From CAZJYI01 sp964550025 (GTDB lineage Bacteria; Verrucomicrobiota; Kiritimatiellia; UBA8416; CAYOBW01): a DNA stretch of 64,000 nt. Below the pieces are notes generated by a model. It worked only from the letters and a program-made list of their open reading frames with translations, was not told the origin of the DNA and searched no databases. The first letter of the stretch is position 1. Every line of letters starts with the position of its first letter. The stretch covers positions 74,668 through 138,667 of the forward strand of contig CAZJYI010000006.1 of the NCBI GenBank assembly GCA_964550025.1. Reading direction: 5' to 3'. The translations under genes and the position numbers were made by a program. This document shows positions 52,367 through 60,347 of the stretch, in pieces.

Positions 52367-54244
52367 ATGAACGACACGGTTGGCATTCGTGGGGCGACCG
52401 ATCCGTTCCAGGAACTGGGATACCGGCTTGAACCTGATTACGGGCTGCCGTCGCTCGAAATACCGGAAGAGAAGCGGCGCCAGATGACGAGACGGCTCGC
52501 GCTTCTCTATGGCAAGGAATCTGCCGGGGAGCTGTACGGCGAGCTTGCCCGGATCATGAAGGTGCACTATGCCCACGGCACGCCGGAGTTGAACGAGGCC
52601 GAGCGCGCCTCCCGTCCGGAAGACCGGTTCAGCGAAAAGGACGTCGTGCTGATCACGTACGGCGACCTGGTCGTTTCCGAAACGCGCACGCCGCTCCGCA
52701 CTCTGACCGATTTCGCCGAGGTCTTCTTCCGCGGGTTGATCTCCACGATTCACATTCTCCCCTTCTTTCCCTACTCGTCGGACCGGGGATTCTCGGTTGT
52801 CTCCTACACGGAGGTGGATCCCGAGCTTGGCGCCTGGCACGACATTGCCGAGTTGAAGAAGTCGTTCAGGCTGATGTTTGACGGCGTGTTCAACCACTGC
52901 TCGGCCAAGAGTGAGTGGTTCCAGCGTTTTCTGGCCGGCGACCCTCTGTACCAGGACTTCTTCATCAATTTCAAATCCCGCGACGAAGTCGACCAGGACG
53001 ATTTGGCCGCGATTCTCCGCCCGCGGACGTCCGATCTTCTCACGGAGTTCAAGACGGTCAACGGGCCGCGCTACGTCTGGACAACGTTCTCGGCCGATCA
53101 GATAGACCTGAACTTCAAGAACCCCGCGGTACTGTTCCGGATCGCGGAGACGCTGCTCGAGTACGTGCGCCGCGGTGCCGACATTGTACGCCTGGATGCC
53201 ATCACTTACATCTGGTACGAGATGGGCACATCCTGCGCGCATCTCGAGGAAACGCACGAAGTCGTGAAGCTCTTCCGCGACATCCTCGATGTCAGCGCTC
53301 CCCACGCGGCCATTATCACCGAGACCAATGTGCCGCACAGTGACAACATCACCTATTTCGGGGACGGCGCGGATGAAGCCCAGATGGTCTACAACTTCGC
53401 GTTGCCGCCGTTGGTGCTGCACACCTTCCTGACCGGTAGTGCCGAGGCGTTGACCGGTTGGGCGCGCGACCTCATTCCGCCCTCCGAAACAACCGCCTTC
53501 TTCAACTTCCTGGATTCCCATGACGGTATCGGCGTCATGGGCGCGCGGGGCATTCTGGGCGAGCAGGATATCGCATTGATGTGCGAGGCCGTGGAGGCCT
53601 GCGGCGGTCATGTCTCGATGAAGGCGAACGGCGACGGTACGCATAGCCCGTATGAGCTCAACGCCACCTGGCTCAGCGCGTTGTCCGGCGGGTGCGAGGA
53701 CGAACCGCTCGAACGCGAAGTCGCACGCTTCATTGCTTCACGCGCCATCGCACTCGCGCTGCGCGGCGTACCGGCCATCTACCTGCCGAGCATGTTCGGC
53801 TCTGAAAACGACACCGATGCCGTCTGCCGCGGCGGAAGCTACCGGAGCATCAATCGAACCGCCATCGAGGAGAGGAAGCTGTTCGAGACCTTCACCGATC
53901 CGGAATCCGTGCACACCCCGATCGCGAAACGCTACATCGATCTGCTGGAGATTCGGACCGGGCACCCGGCCTTCCATCCCAACGCGGCGCAGGACGTGTT
54001 CGCGCTCGATCCTCGCGTATTCGCCCTCAAGCGGACCGCGATGGACGGAAAGAGGAGTGTCCTGTGCCTGGTGAACGTCTCGGCCGATGCCGTCCCTCTC
54101 GCCCTTTCCGCCGCGGAGACCGGCCTCGCGGACGTCGACCTCAAGGACCTGGTCAGCGACGGGACCTTCGCGATCAAAGCCGGTTCATGGCCGCTCTCGC
54201 TGGAGCCATACCAGGTGATGTGGCTGGAAGCGCAGTCGGAGTGA
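52367..54244 (+). CDS. GH13 subfamily 18 sugar phosphorylase (glucosylglycerate/sucrose phosphorylase type)
   Basis: 625 residues, no leader, so cytoplasmic. The GH13 barrel has HILPFFPYSSDRGFSV, FDGVFNHCS, VRLDAIT with nucleophile D277, ITETN with acid/base E319, and DSHDG with D386. The insertion SRDEVDQDDLAAILRPR and the substrate-loop spacing are typical of subfamily 18 phosphorylases. These split sucrose or glucosylglycerate with phosphate to give alpha-glucose 1-phosphate. It is longer than most (about 480-590). Amylosucrase is a weaker alternative. It is a single-gene unit, followed by repeats. Confidence 0.85.
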   Translation: MNDTVGIRGATDPFQELGYRLEPDYGLPSLEIPEEKRRQMTRRLALLYGKESAGELYGELARIMKVHYAHGTPELNEAERASRPEDRFSEKDVVLITYGDLVVSETRTPLRTLTDFAEVFFRGLISTIHILPFFPYSSDRGFSVVSYTEVDPELGAWHDIAELKKSFRLMFDGVFNHCSAKSEWFQRFLAGDPLYQDFFINFKSRDEVDQDDLAAILRPRTSDLLTEFKTVNGPRYVWTTFSADQIDLNFKNPAVLFRIAETLLEYVRRGADIVRLDAITYIWYEMGTSCAHLEETHEVVKLFRDILDVSAPHAAIITETNVPHSDNITYFGDGADEAQMVYNFALPPLVLHTFLTGSAEALTGWARDLIPPSETTAFFNFLDSHDGIGVMGARGILGEQDIALMCEAVEACGGHVSMKANGDGTHSPYELNATWLSALSGGCEDEPLEREVARFIASRAIALALRGVPAIYLPSMFGSENDTDAVCRGGSYRSINRTAIEERKLFETFTDPESVHTPIAKRYIDLLEIRTGHPAFHPNAAQDVFALDPRVFALKRTAMDGKRSVLCLVNVSADAVPLALSAAETGLADVDLKDLVSDGTFAIKAGSWPLSLEPYQVMWLEAQSE

Positions 54245-54324
54245 ACCTGCAAGGGACGGTGAGCCCCGGGAACAGGGAATCTGCCAGACGGCCTGCGTGC
54301 ACTCCAGTTCTGTTTTCCTGTTTC

Positions 54325-54427
54325 CTTGACGTGATTCACAGGATCAACGGGATGGGAAGGGTTATCCGGTAGATCCTGTTGATCCTGTCCAACACTCCCG
54401 TGTGGGTGCGGCTATGCTGCGCTGTGC
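54325..54427 (+). repeat. Palindromic interspersed element, copy B
   Basis: The core CTTGACGTGATTCACAGG through GCTGCGCTGTGC matches copy A over 103 bp with scattered substitutions. Arms GGATCAACGGGAT and ATCCGGTAGATCC still pair. It lies 80 bp after the GH13 stop. It is followed by TTGTGGCCAATCG (54431-54443), a 13-mer also found at 62206-62218. Confidence 0.8.
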
Positions 54428-54533
54428 GTCTTGTGGCCAATCGACGTGCGAACGGTTGTACGGGGCCTGTCGCAGGCCGGCGAGCCTCCCATTTCCTGGA
54501 GCGCCGCGGGTCTCCGCGGCATTCTTGTGCCCA

Positions 54534-54686
54534 CTTGACACCCCGTCCAACCGAGACCATTCTCCCCACCGAAGCAGGGATGGCGCATTCCGCGGTAGTT
54601 CACGCGTTGAGAAGGCGTTGGCTCCCGAACCGGACACCGCCGTACCCGGTACGGGAATGGCTCCATGTCGTGAATAACCGAATCCG
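54534..54686 (+). repeat. 153-bp direct repeat, copy 1
   Basis: Starts CTTGACACCCCG and ends CCGAATCCG. It matches 56068-56220 over exactly 153 bp with 10 substitutions (~93%) and no indels. Inside is a CCGTACC-C-GGTACGG hairpin. Both strands show open frames, but most substitutions would change amino acids, so it is probably not coding. It lies between repeat copy B and the DUF5615 gene. Confidence 0.9.
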
Positions 54687-54745
54687 GCAACAACCGCAGA
54701 CGGGTTGCATCGTTATTCACGACATCGAGCTGTGGAATACACATG

Positions 54746-55075
54746 TTAGCTCTCGAGAATCACGGGTGTGCCGGGCTTGGCTGAAGGGATCGCCTCGGTG
54801 ATCCTTGGCACGAGAGGAATCAGGTCGCGGAGGCGGTTCGTCTTCCCTGCGAGAAGAAGAACTGCAATGTCGAACTTCGGCAGATTCTGTTGGAACATCA
54901 GGTTGCGGTCGGTGGTCACGAAGACGTCATATTCAACCTGCGCTCGGCTGAGCAACTCGCCGTTCTTGAGGCCGGCCCAGCCGACGTCGGGCACCGTCTT
55001 GACGTCATGCCCCGTGATTGGCTCAGCAAGGCCACAGTCCACACACTCATCCAGGAGAACTCTACGCCGGGACAA
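54746..55075 (-). CDS. DUF5615 PIN-like protein, putative toxin
   Basis: 109 residues from a TTG at 55075 with AAGGAG 7 bp upstream; this start overlaps the DUF433 gene by 14 bp. The protein opens VLLDECVDCGLAEPITGHD and has VFVTTDRNLMFQQNLPKF and IAVLLLAGKTNRLRDL, the DUF5615/PIN-like pattern with conserved Asp residues. Pairs of DUF433 and DUF5615 are widely predicted as toxin-antitoxin modules. The toxin would be a nuclease, but activity is not shown for this type. Confidence 0.82.
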   Translation of the reverse strand: MSRRRVLLDECVDCGLAEPITGHDVKTVPDVGWAGLKNGELLSRAQVEYDVFVTTDRNLMFQQNLPKFDIAVLLLAGKTNRLRDLIPLVPRITEAIPSAKPGTPVILES

Positions 55076-55271
55076 GAAGCTTCTCCTTCGCCTCCTCGAG
55101 CACGGCAATCACTTCTTCCCGTTTGACGGTCGGGAACCCCCGGAGGAAATCGTCAATGCTGTCTCCGCCCTCCAGGTAGTCAATCAGGGTCTGGATCGGC
55201 ACGCGCGTACCCCGAAATACAGGAGTCCCGCCCATCACGTCTCGACTGGTACTGACAACACGTGCTTTCAT
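55062..55271 (-). CDS. DUF433 antitoxin-like protein
   Basis: 69 residues from ATG 55271; a GTG at 55289 is possible but would lie within the -10 to start region. VVSTSRDVMGGTPVFRGTRVPIQTLIDYLEGG is summarised by its GGTPVFRGTRVP motif, the signature of DUF433 winged-helix proteins. It is first in a two-gene unit with DUF5615. No Shine-Dalgarno site precedes the ATG, and the candidate -10 lies 9 bp upstream. Confidence 0.85.
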   Translation of the reverse strand: MKARVVSTSRDVMGGTPVFRGTRVPIQTLIDYLEGGDSIDDFLRGFPTVKREEVIAVLEEAKEKLLVPA

Positions 55272-55280
55272 GACATAGAG

Positions 55281-55309
55281 AATGTACACTATCGGGAGCT
55301 AACAAGCAA
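55281..55309 (-). promoter_or_regulatory. Candidate promoter of the DUF433-DUF5615 unit
   Basis: On the minus strand TTGCTT (55309-55304), a 17-bp spacer and TACATT (55286-55281) are followed by only 9 bp before the ATG. That predicts a very short or absent 5' leader. Confidence 0.5.
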
Positions 55310-55431
55310 ACGCAGAGTATTTGCACGTAGCCGCGCAAAACCCTGATCTGCGGCGTTCTGCCAGAGATGAAAGAGTGGAAACAGAACGCCATGCCTGCTA
55401 CACTGAAAGCGAACTGAACGGGAGGTAGACT

Positions 55432-55659
55432 ATGCCAAGCACGGCCGAGATCATACGCGAAGCGGAGTCGCTTCCGGTAGAGGAGCGAACAGTTGTTGTT
55501 GACTCTCTGCTCCGGTCTCTCAATCCCCCTGACCCCGAAATCGACCGGAAATGGGCAGCCGTCGCCAAGCGGCGACTGGACGAACTCCGTTCCGGGCGTG
55601 CCAAGCCCATTCCCGGGGAAGAGGTCTTCGCCAGAATTCGGCAGCGATTCGCAGTATGA
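55432..55659 (+). CDS. Addiction-module antitoxin (TIGR02574 type)
   Basis: 75 residues. IIREAESLPVEERTVVVDSLLRSL and WAAVAKRRLDELRSGRAKPIPGEEVFARIR give the short helical pattern of TIGR02574 antitoxins, which pair with RelE/ParE toxins. A GGGAGG site precedes the ATG. Its TGA overlaps the toxin ATG (ATGA), the usual coupling. Because the toxin frame is broken, this is probably an orphan antitoxin. Confidence 0.85.
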   Translation: MPSTAEIIREAESLPVEERTVVVDSLLRSLNPPDPEIDRKWAAVAKRRLDELRSGRAKPIPGEEVFARIRQRFAV

Positions 55660-55981
55660 CCTTTGACTTCCATCCAGAGGCGGATGAGGAGTCCGTCGAA
55701 GCGGTCGCGTACTACAGGACTGCGAGCCCGGTCTCGGCATAGACTTTTCACGCGAGGTCTATGCCACGATCCAGAATGCTGTCGACTACCCCACGATATG
55801 GCAGGAGATCGAGGACGAAGTCCGCCGCTGCCTGGTGCATCGCTTCCCCTACGGAGTCCTATACAGCGTAGAGCCCGTCGGCATCTTCATCCTTGCCGTC
55901 ATGCATCTCCACCGTGACCCCGACTACTGGAAGCACAGACTGGGGACGGGCAGAACAAGAGAATCGAACACTACATCGTGA
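55656..55981 (+). pseudogene. ParE/RelE toxin, frameshifted
   Basis: The frame opens MTFDFHPEADEESVEAVAYY and then stops after YRTASPVSA. A lost base near 55713 explains it: in the next frame the protein continues DCEPGLGIDFSREVYATIQ..., IWQEIEDEVRRCLVHRFPYGVLYSV, FILAVMHLHRDPDYW, a complete ParE C-terminus ending at 55981. With one base restored (YYEDCEPGLG) it would be ~108 residues, normal for the family. No slippery sequence suggests programmed shifting. Confidence 0.85.
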
Positions 55982-56067
55982 AGACCGCGGACGGCATCAC
56001 GATCCTTGAAGAAGTCCTGCGCGTTACGTAGGGCGATGTCCGGATTGCCGAGGCATCTTTGTACCCT

Positions 56068-56220
56068 CTTGACACCCCGCCCAATCGAGACCATTCTCCC
56101 CACCGAAGCAGGGATGGCGCATTCCGCGGTAGTTAACGGGTTGAGAAGGCGGTGGCTTCCGAACCGGACACCGCCGTTCCCGGTACGGGAATGGCTCGAT
56201 GTCGTGAACAACTGAATCCG
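56068..56220 (+). repeat. 153-bp direct repeat, copy 2
   Basis: Matches 54534-54686 over its full length with 10 substitutions. It contains a perfect GGCGGTG/CACCGCC stem and a GCCGTTCCCG-GTA-CGGGAATGGC hairpin. Similarity extends about 20 bp upstream more weakly. It ends 9 bp before the -35 of the toxin gene promoter. The whole 55982-56264 gap holds no gene. Confidence 0.9.
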
Positions 56221-56229
56221 ATATTGAGA

Positions 56230-56257
56230 TTGACACCCGTTGCTCCTGACGTACAAT
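56230..56257 (+). promoter_or_regulatory. Strong sigma70 promoter of the toxin-first PIN module
   Basis: TTGACA (56230-56235), a 16-bp spacer and TACAAT (56252-56257) lie with only 7 bp to the ATG at 56265. Transcription would begin at or one base from the start codon. Confidence 0.65.
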
Positions 56258-56262
56258 TGTAC
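56251..56262. promoter_or_regulatory. Palindromic operator candidate GTACAATTGTAC
   Basis: A perfect 12-bp palindrome covers the -10 box and the start site of the PIN toxin gene. A dimeric antitoxin such as the adjacent Phd-type protein could bind it and block transcription. Confidence 0.55.
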
Positions 56263-56264
56263 CT

Positions 56265-56654
56265 ATGAAGATTGTAGCAGACACCAATACGTTTCTCGCC
56301 GTGGCACTGAACGAGCCGGAAAGGGACTGGCTGATCGAGGCCACAGACGGTCACGACCTCGTTGCCCCGGCAGTGCTTCCCTATGAAATCGGAAACGCCC
56401 TCTCTTCGCTTGTGCGACGAGATGTCGTTACTGAACGACAACTTGCAGCAGCCTGGGATGCCGCCGCCGCCGTCCCGGTGGAACTGGCGACCATCGACCC
56501 ACGGGCAGCCCTGCTGCTTGCGGCGCACTTCCGAATCTACGCCTATGATGCGTACTTCCTGCAGTGTTCACTGGAGACCAAGTGCCCCCTTCTCACCCTG
56601 GATCGAGGGATGAAGCGTGTGGCGAAACAACTGGATATCAAGCTCGTGGAGTAA
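56265..56654 (+). CDS. VapC-type PIN-domain toxin
   Basis: 129 residues. Acidic residues of the PIN site: D6 (VADTNTF), E in YEIGNAL, D in YAYDAYFLQC and D in LLTLDRGMK. It should be a metal-dependent RNase. Unusually it precedes its antitoxin (2-bp gap); most VapC genes follow theirs. No Shine-Dalgarno site is present and the promoter -10 is 7 bp upstream, so a leaderless mRNA is likely. Confidence 0.88.
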   Translation: MKIVADTNTFLAVALNEPERDWLIEATDGHDLVAPAVLPYEIGNALSSLVRRDVVTERQLAAAWDAAAAVPVELATIDPRAALLLAAHFRIYAYDAYFLQCSLETKCPLLTLDRGMKRVAKQLDIKLVE

Positions 56655-56656
56655 CT

Positions 56657-56905
56657 ATGAAGGTGTACACGTATTCTCAGGCCAGACAGAATCTCGCTGC
56701 GGTACTCAACCAGTCCAAGGATGAAGAAGTCCTCATCCGTCGACGTGGCGGGGATTCTTTCGCGGTGGTGCCCAAGCCAAGAGAGGGATCCCCCTTCGAT
56801 GTGCCCGGGGTGAACGCAAAGGCATCCACTTCCGACATCCTGACAGCAGTTCGAGAGAGCCGCTCAAAGTCGTCCCAACAACGGCATCCACGGCGACGCG
56901 GGTAA
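56657..56905 (+). CDS. Phd/YefM-family antitoxin
   Basis: 82 residues from ATG 56657, two bases after the toxin stop. VYTYSQARQNLAAVLNQSKDEEVLIRRRGGDSFAVVPK shows the Phd pattern (SQARQNLA helix, RRGGDSFAVV strand). The C-terminal part is polar and flexible, suited to wrap the toxin. It probably binds the GTACAATTGTAC palindrome upstream of the toxin gene. Confidence 0.85.
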   Translation: MKVYTYSQARQNLAAVLNQSKDEEVLIRRRGGDSFAVVPKPREGSPFDVPGVNAKASTSDILTAVRESRSKSSQQRHPRRRG

Positions 56906-56959
56906 GGCGCGCGACGCGCCTCACCCACGCGCGTGATGCATTGTTGTCTGTAGAAGAAG

Positions 56960-57379
56960 ATGTATACACGAACAATCAGAAGCGGGACGGAAACGCATCC
57001 CAAGCCGAAGGATGTCTTCTTGTCCCTCTTGACCAGATTGATTGATGGAAACCACCAAGTGGGCTGGGCGCATTTTGAATGGCGAGAGCATGTTGGCTGG
57101 TTCAAGAACGCATTCCGGGGCATCCCTCCATTTCTGGAGGTCGCCCTCGATGACAACATGCTTGAACTCAACCTTGGCCTACCGCCCAAGGTCAAGAACG
57201 AGAAGGAGCATTGTGAAGCTAGAGGTCTCTCCGTCCCCGATTCATGGGTCACGTCGGACGGGCTCAAAGTTCCGACCTCTCAAGCCGAAGCACTGTCAGA
57301 TTGGATTCAAGAGTACTTTGTGAAGGTTCACGAGTGCCCGTCCGACTACATGGTCAACGGGTATCTCGACGGAGCATAG
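56960..57379 (+). CDS. Hypothetical protein, 139 residues
   Basis: The ATG at 56960 has a weak AGAAGAAG stretch upstream. No signal peptide or membrane span. Aromatic-rich stretches (VGWAHFEWREHVGWFKNAF) precede a more acidic C-terminus. No motif is recognised. Its base composition is lower in GC than the hydrolase genes and it sits at the end of the toxin-antitoxin island, which suggests acquired DNA. It could be an accessory or immunity-type protein, but nothing supports that directly. Confidence 0.6.
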   Translation: MYTRTIRSGTETHPKPKDVFLSLLTRLIDGNHQVGWAHFEWREHVGWFKNAFRGIPPFLEVALDDNMLELNLGLPPKVKNEKEHCEARGLSVPDSWVTSDGLKVPTSQAEALSDWIQEYFVKVHECPSDYMVNGYLDGA

Positions 57380-57510
57380 AAAGGACAGACAACCACGCCA
57401 GTGATGGGATCCTTTGCTATCTGGGGGACAAGTAAGGCTTTCAACAAGCCATCTGGAGCTTACCGTCGCTAGCCGCTCCAGAAGCTCAGGCGCGACGGTT
57501 CCGTGACACA

Positions 57511-57681
57511 ATGATGAAGAGCATCCTGACAATTCTCTTCGGCGTAGCCCTCGCCCTTGCCGGGGGCTGCGCCCGTTCGTCGCATCCCAGTGATGCTGTC
57601 CTTCTGCAGCGCTTTGACCAGAATGAAGCCGATTTCGAGCCCCTGCTGACCATGCTCCGGCATGTTCCAGTAGGGACGTGA
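57511..57681 (+). CDS. Small lipoprotein, 56 residues
   Basis: Starts MMKSILTILFGVALALAGGC; the lipobox places the acylated Cys at residue 20. The mature part (LLQRFDQNEADFEPLLTMLRH) is a short helix of a type seen at the start of longer PVC exported proteins, so this may be a truncated copy. It ends at the TGA 57679-57681. The GH95 gene starts 97 bp later. Confidence 0.6.
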   Translation: MMKSILTILFGVALALAGGCARSSHPSDAVLLQRFDQNEADFEPLLTMLRHVPVGT

Positions 57682-57778
57682 ACGGCCCCTCGAGAGAACC
57701 CGGGGGGAAGAAATGCACAACAATCGCCCGCGGACGCGCCTCGCCGGGTCTGCTGAGGTGTAACACTGGAGGGAAACT

Positions 57779-60115
57779 ATGAGAGAACTGTTCAGTATCG
57801 TGGGGATCTTTGCATGCTTGGTTTCAGCGGTATCGGCGTTGCCTGCCGGCGAGGATCTCGTTATCTGGGACAACCGTCCCGCTGGAAACAAGTGGGACGT
57901 GGCCTACCCGGTGGGGAACGGACGGCTGGGGGCGATGCCCTTTGGAAATTATCCCCAGGAGAAGATCCTCATCAACGAGGAGACCATCTGGCACCGGGGC
58001 GACAAACTGGTTATGCCGGACGACAGTTTCGAGCACCTGCAGAAGATGGTGGAGTTGGAGGCGTCCGGCGACTACCACGCCGTTGATCGCTATTTCGAAC
58101 AGAAGATCCAGGGCGGCGCGAGAAGTCCGGACAGCTACCAGCTTTTCGGATGGCTGAACATCGAGTATCTGCATCCCGCGGCGTTGAAGGCTTCCCGTAG
58201 AGAGCTCGACCTGAAGACCGGCGTTGCCCGGAACACCTACACGTTGGAAGACGGGACGGAGATCAGCCAGAAGGTGTTCGTCAGCGCACCCGACGACATC
58301 ATCGCAGTCGTCATCTCCGCCACCAAGACGATCGGTGTCAGAGTCTCGCTGGACGGGTGTACGGTCGAGAATGGGGAACTCGTGAAGGTGGGCGCCGCGA
58401 CCGGGAAGGACGCCACACGGTATGTGGGCAGAGCCCGTGTATTGCCTGCCGAGAAGGCGCAGGGGGCTGAGAATGCCATCGAAGTGAAGGACACGGAGAC
58501 GGTAACGATCTACCTGTCCCTGGCTACGGACTTCGATCGCAAGAACTCAGGGGGCAAGCTGGCGGAGGGGTGGCAGAAGAAGGCGATCAGGGACCTGGAC
58601 GGGATCAAGAGCAAGACGGCGGCCGCCGTGGAAGCGGCGGCCGTTGCCGAGCACCAAGGGTACTTCAGCCGGCTGGATGTCGATTTCGGCAAGACGCCGG
58701 ACGCGATCCTGGCGCTGCCGACCCGGGAGCGCTTGCAGCGGATCAAGAAGGGGAAACACGACGACCCCGACCTGGTCGAGACGTACTTCCAATTCGGACG
58801 GTACCTGTTGATTGCCTCGTCTCGACCGGGCTGCTTCCCCGCGAACCTGCAGGGCGTGTGGAACCCGCACATGAAAGCGCCGTGGGGGTCGGACTACCAC
58901 CTGAACATCAACATCCAGATGAACTACTGGCTGGCGGAAACGACGAACCTGCCGGAAATGCACACGCCGCTATTCGATCTCATCCGCTATTTCCAACCCA
59001 ATGGCAGAGAGATGGCGGCGAAGCTGGGCATGAAGGGGTGGTGCATGGGCCACTCGACCGACATCTGGGCCAATGCGCGGATCATGGCCAAGCGGGCCTA
59101 TTGGGGAGGCTCTTTCTTCGGCGGTCAGTGGATGACCTTCCACATCCTCGAGCACTACCGGTTCAACCGCGATAAGCGTTTCCTGGAGAAGAACTGGGAC
59201 CTCCTGACGGCCTCCACGGAGTTTGTCGAGTCATGGCTGATACCCGGTCCGGAGAAGGGCAAGCTGATGGCCCGGCCTTCTTGTTCGCCCGAGAACTCCT
59301 TCACCTACACGGACAGGAACGGCAAGAAAGTGCGTGCCGCCCTGTCCGCGGGGAACACGTTTGACCAGTTCATGGTTCTGCAGGTCTTCAATGACTACCT
59401 TGAAGCGGCGGAGGTGCTCGGGAAATCCAACGACCCGTTCGCACTGAAGGTCAAGGCCACGATTCCCAAAGTCTACAGGCCTCGAATCGGGAAGGACGGG
59501 CGACTGATGGAGTGGCGCTTGCCCTTTGGCGAGCAGCAGCCGGGGCATCGGCACATTTCGCACGTCATCGGCGCGTATCCCGGAAACCAGATCAACCTGG
59601 ACGAGGACCCCGCCATGCGTGACGCCGTCACGAAGTCCATCGAGGGGCGCCTGAAGCGGGGTGGGGCCGGCACGGGCTGGAGCCGGGCATGGACCATTGG
59701 CATGTTTGCGCGGCTGTCCGACAAGGTGCGCGCCTACGAGAACCTGCACGCGATTCTCGTTCGGTCCACACTCGACAACCTGTGGGATCGCCATCCCCCG
59801 TTCCAGATCGACGGTAATTTCGGGGCGACGGCCGCCGTGGCCGAGATGCTACTGCACAGCCACAACGACGAAATCAAGCTGTTGCCCGCGCTGCCAATGC
59901 AGTGGCCCGCGGGTCACGCCAACGGGCTGAGGGCGCGAGGCGACTACACGGTCGATGTAAGCTGGAAAGACGGGAAGCTGACAGCGGCAACCCTGCGCGC
60001 TGGCACGAGTGCGCTGCCGGCGATTCGGATTGTGTACGAGGGCAAGGAGAAGACGCTCGAGCTCGAACCCGGCGCGACGGCCACCGTGTCAGCAGCGGAC
60101 TTCGCGGGAGAATGA
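57779..60115 (+). CDS. GH95 alpha-L-fucosidase, second copy
   Basis: 778 residues with a GGAGGG site upstream and a signal peptide (LFSIVGIFACLVSAVSA). The N-terminal domain (VIWDNRPAGNKWDVAYPVGNGRLGAM) is continuous, without the F5/8-type insertion of the copy at 42799. Catalytic residues match: N376/N378 (NINIQMNYW), E505 (CSPENSF) and D678 (QIDGNFG). It should remove terminal L-fucose or L-galactose outside the cytoplasm. The two GH95 proteins are clearly diverged, so they probably prefer different linkages or substrates. It is convergent with a sulfatase gene, with repeat copy C between them. Confidence 0.9.
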   Translation: MRELFSIVGIFACLVSAVSALPAGEDLVIWDNRPAGNKWDVAYPVGNGRLGAMPFGNYPQEKILINEETIWHRGDKLVMPDDSFEHLQKMVELEASGDYHAVDRYFEQKIQGGARSPDSYQLFGWLNIEYLHPAALKASRRELDLKTGVARNTYTLEDGTEISQKVFVSAPDDIIAVVISATKTIGVRVSLDGCTVENGELVKVGAATGKDATRYVGRARVLPAEKAQGAENAIEVKDTETVTIYLSLATDFDRKNSGGKLAEGWQKKAIRDLDGIKSKTAAAVEAAAVAEHQGYFSRLDVDFGKTPDAILALPTRERLQRIKKGKHDDPDLVETYFQFGRYLLIASSRPGCFPANLQGVWNPHMKAPWGSDYHLNINIQMNYWLAETTNLPEMHTPLFDLIRYFQPNGREMAAKLGMKGWCMGHSTDIWANARIMAKRAYWGGSFFGGQWMTFHILEHYRFNRDKRFLEKNWDLLTASTEFVESWLIPGPEKGKLMARPSCSPENSFTYTDRNGKKVRAALSAGNTFDQFMVLQVFNDYLEAAEVLGKSNDPFALKVKATIPKVYRPRIGKDGRLMEWRLPFGEQQPGHRHISHVIGAYPGNQINLDEDPAMRDAVTKSIEGRLKRGGAGTGWSRAWTIGMFARLSDKVRAYENLHAILVRSTLDNLWDRHPPFQIDGNFGATAAVAEMLLHSHNDEIKLLPALPMQWPAGHANGLRARGDYTVDVSWKDGKLTAATLRAGTSALPAIRIVYEGKEKTLELEPGATATVSAADFAGE

Positions 60116-60193
60116 CCGCGTGCGGTCCAAGGCCGGCCAAGAGCATATCCGGGCGGACCGAGCTGGAACGAGGCAGTGGGAGCGGCCACGTAA

Positions 60194-60334
60194 GGCATAG
60201 CGTAGCGTAGCCACAGCCAAGCGGGAATATTGGACAGGATCAACAGGATCTACAGGATAGCCTTTCCCATCCCGTAGATCCCGTAAATCGTGTCAAGAAA
60301 GCAAGAGAATGGCGTGTTGTAGTACAGAAGTCAC
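60194..60334 (-). repeat. Palindromic interspersed element, copy C
   Basis: On the minus strand it matches copy A including the GTGACTTCTGTACTACAAC flank, the CTTGACACGATTTACGGG core, the paired arms, and the GGCTACGCTACGCTATGCC end. It lies between the convergent GH95 and sulfatase genes and could serve as a two-way terminator. Confidence 0.85.
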
Positions 60335-60347
60335 GCACAGGGAGGAG

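Noticed and set aside
54379..54801. Protein-coding gene across the 153-bp repeat
   Set aside because: Both copies have open frames but the substitutions alter amino acids freely and there is no ribosome-binding site or known motif.
55656..55981. Programmed frameshift in the ParE gene
   Set aside because: No slippery heptamer or downstream pseudoknot is evident; a single-base loss is the simpler reading.
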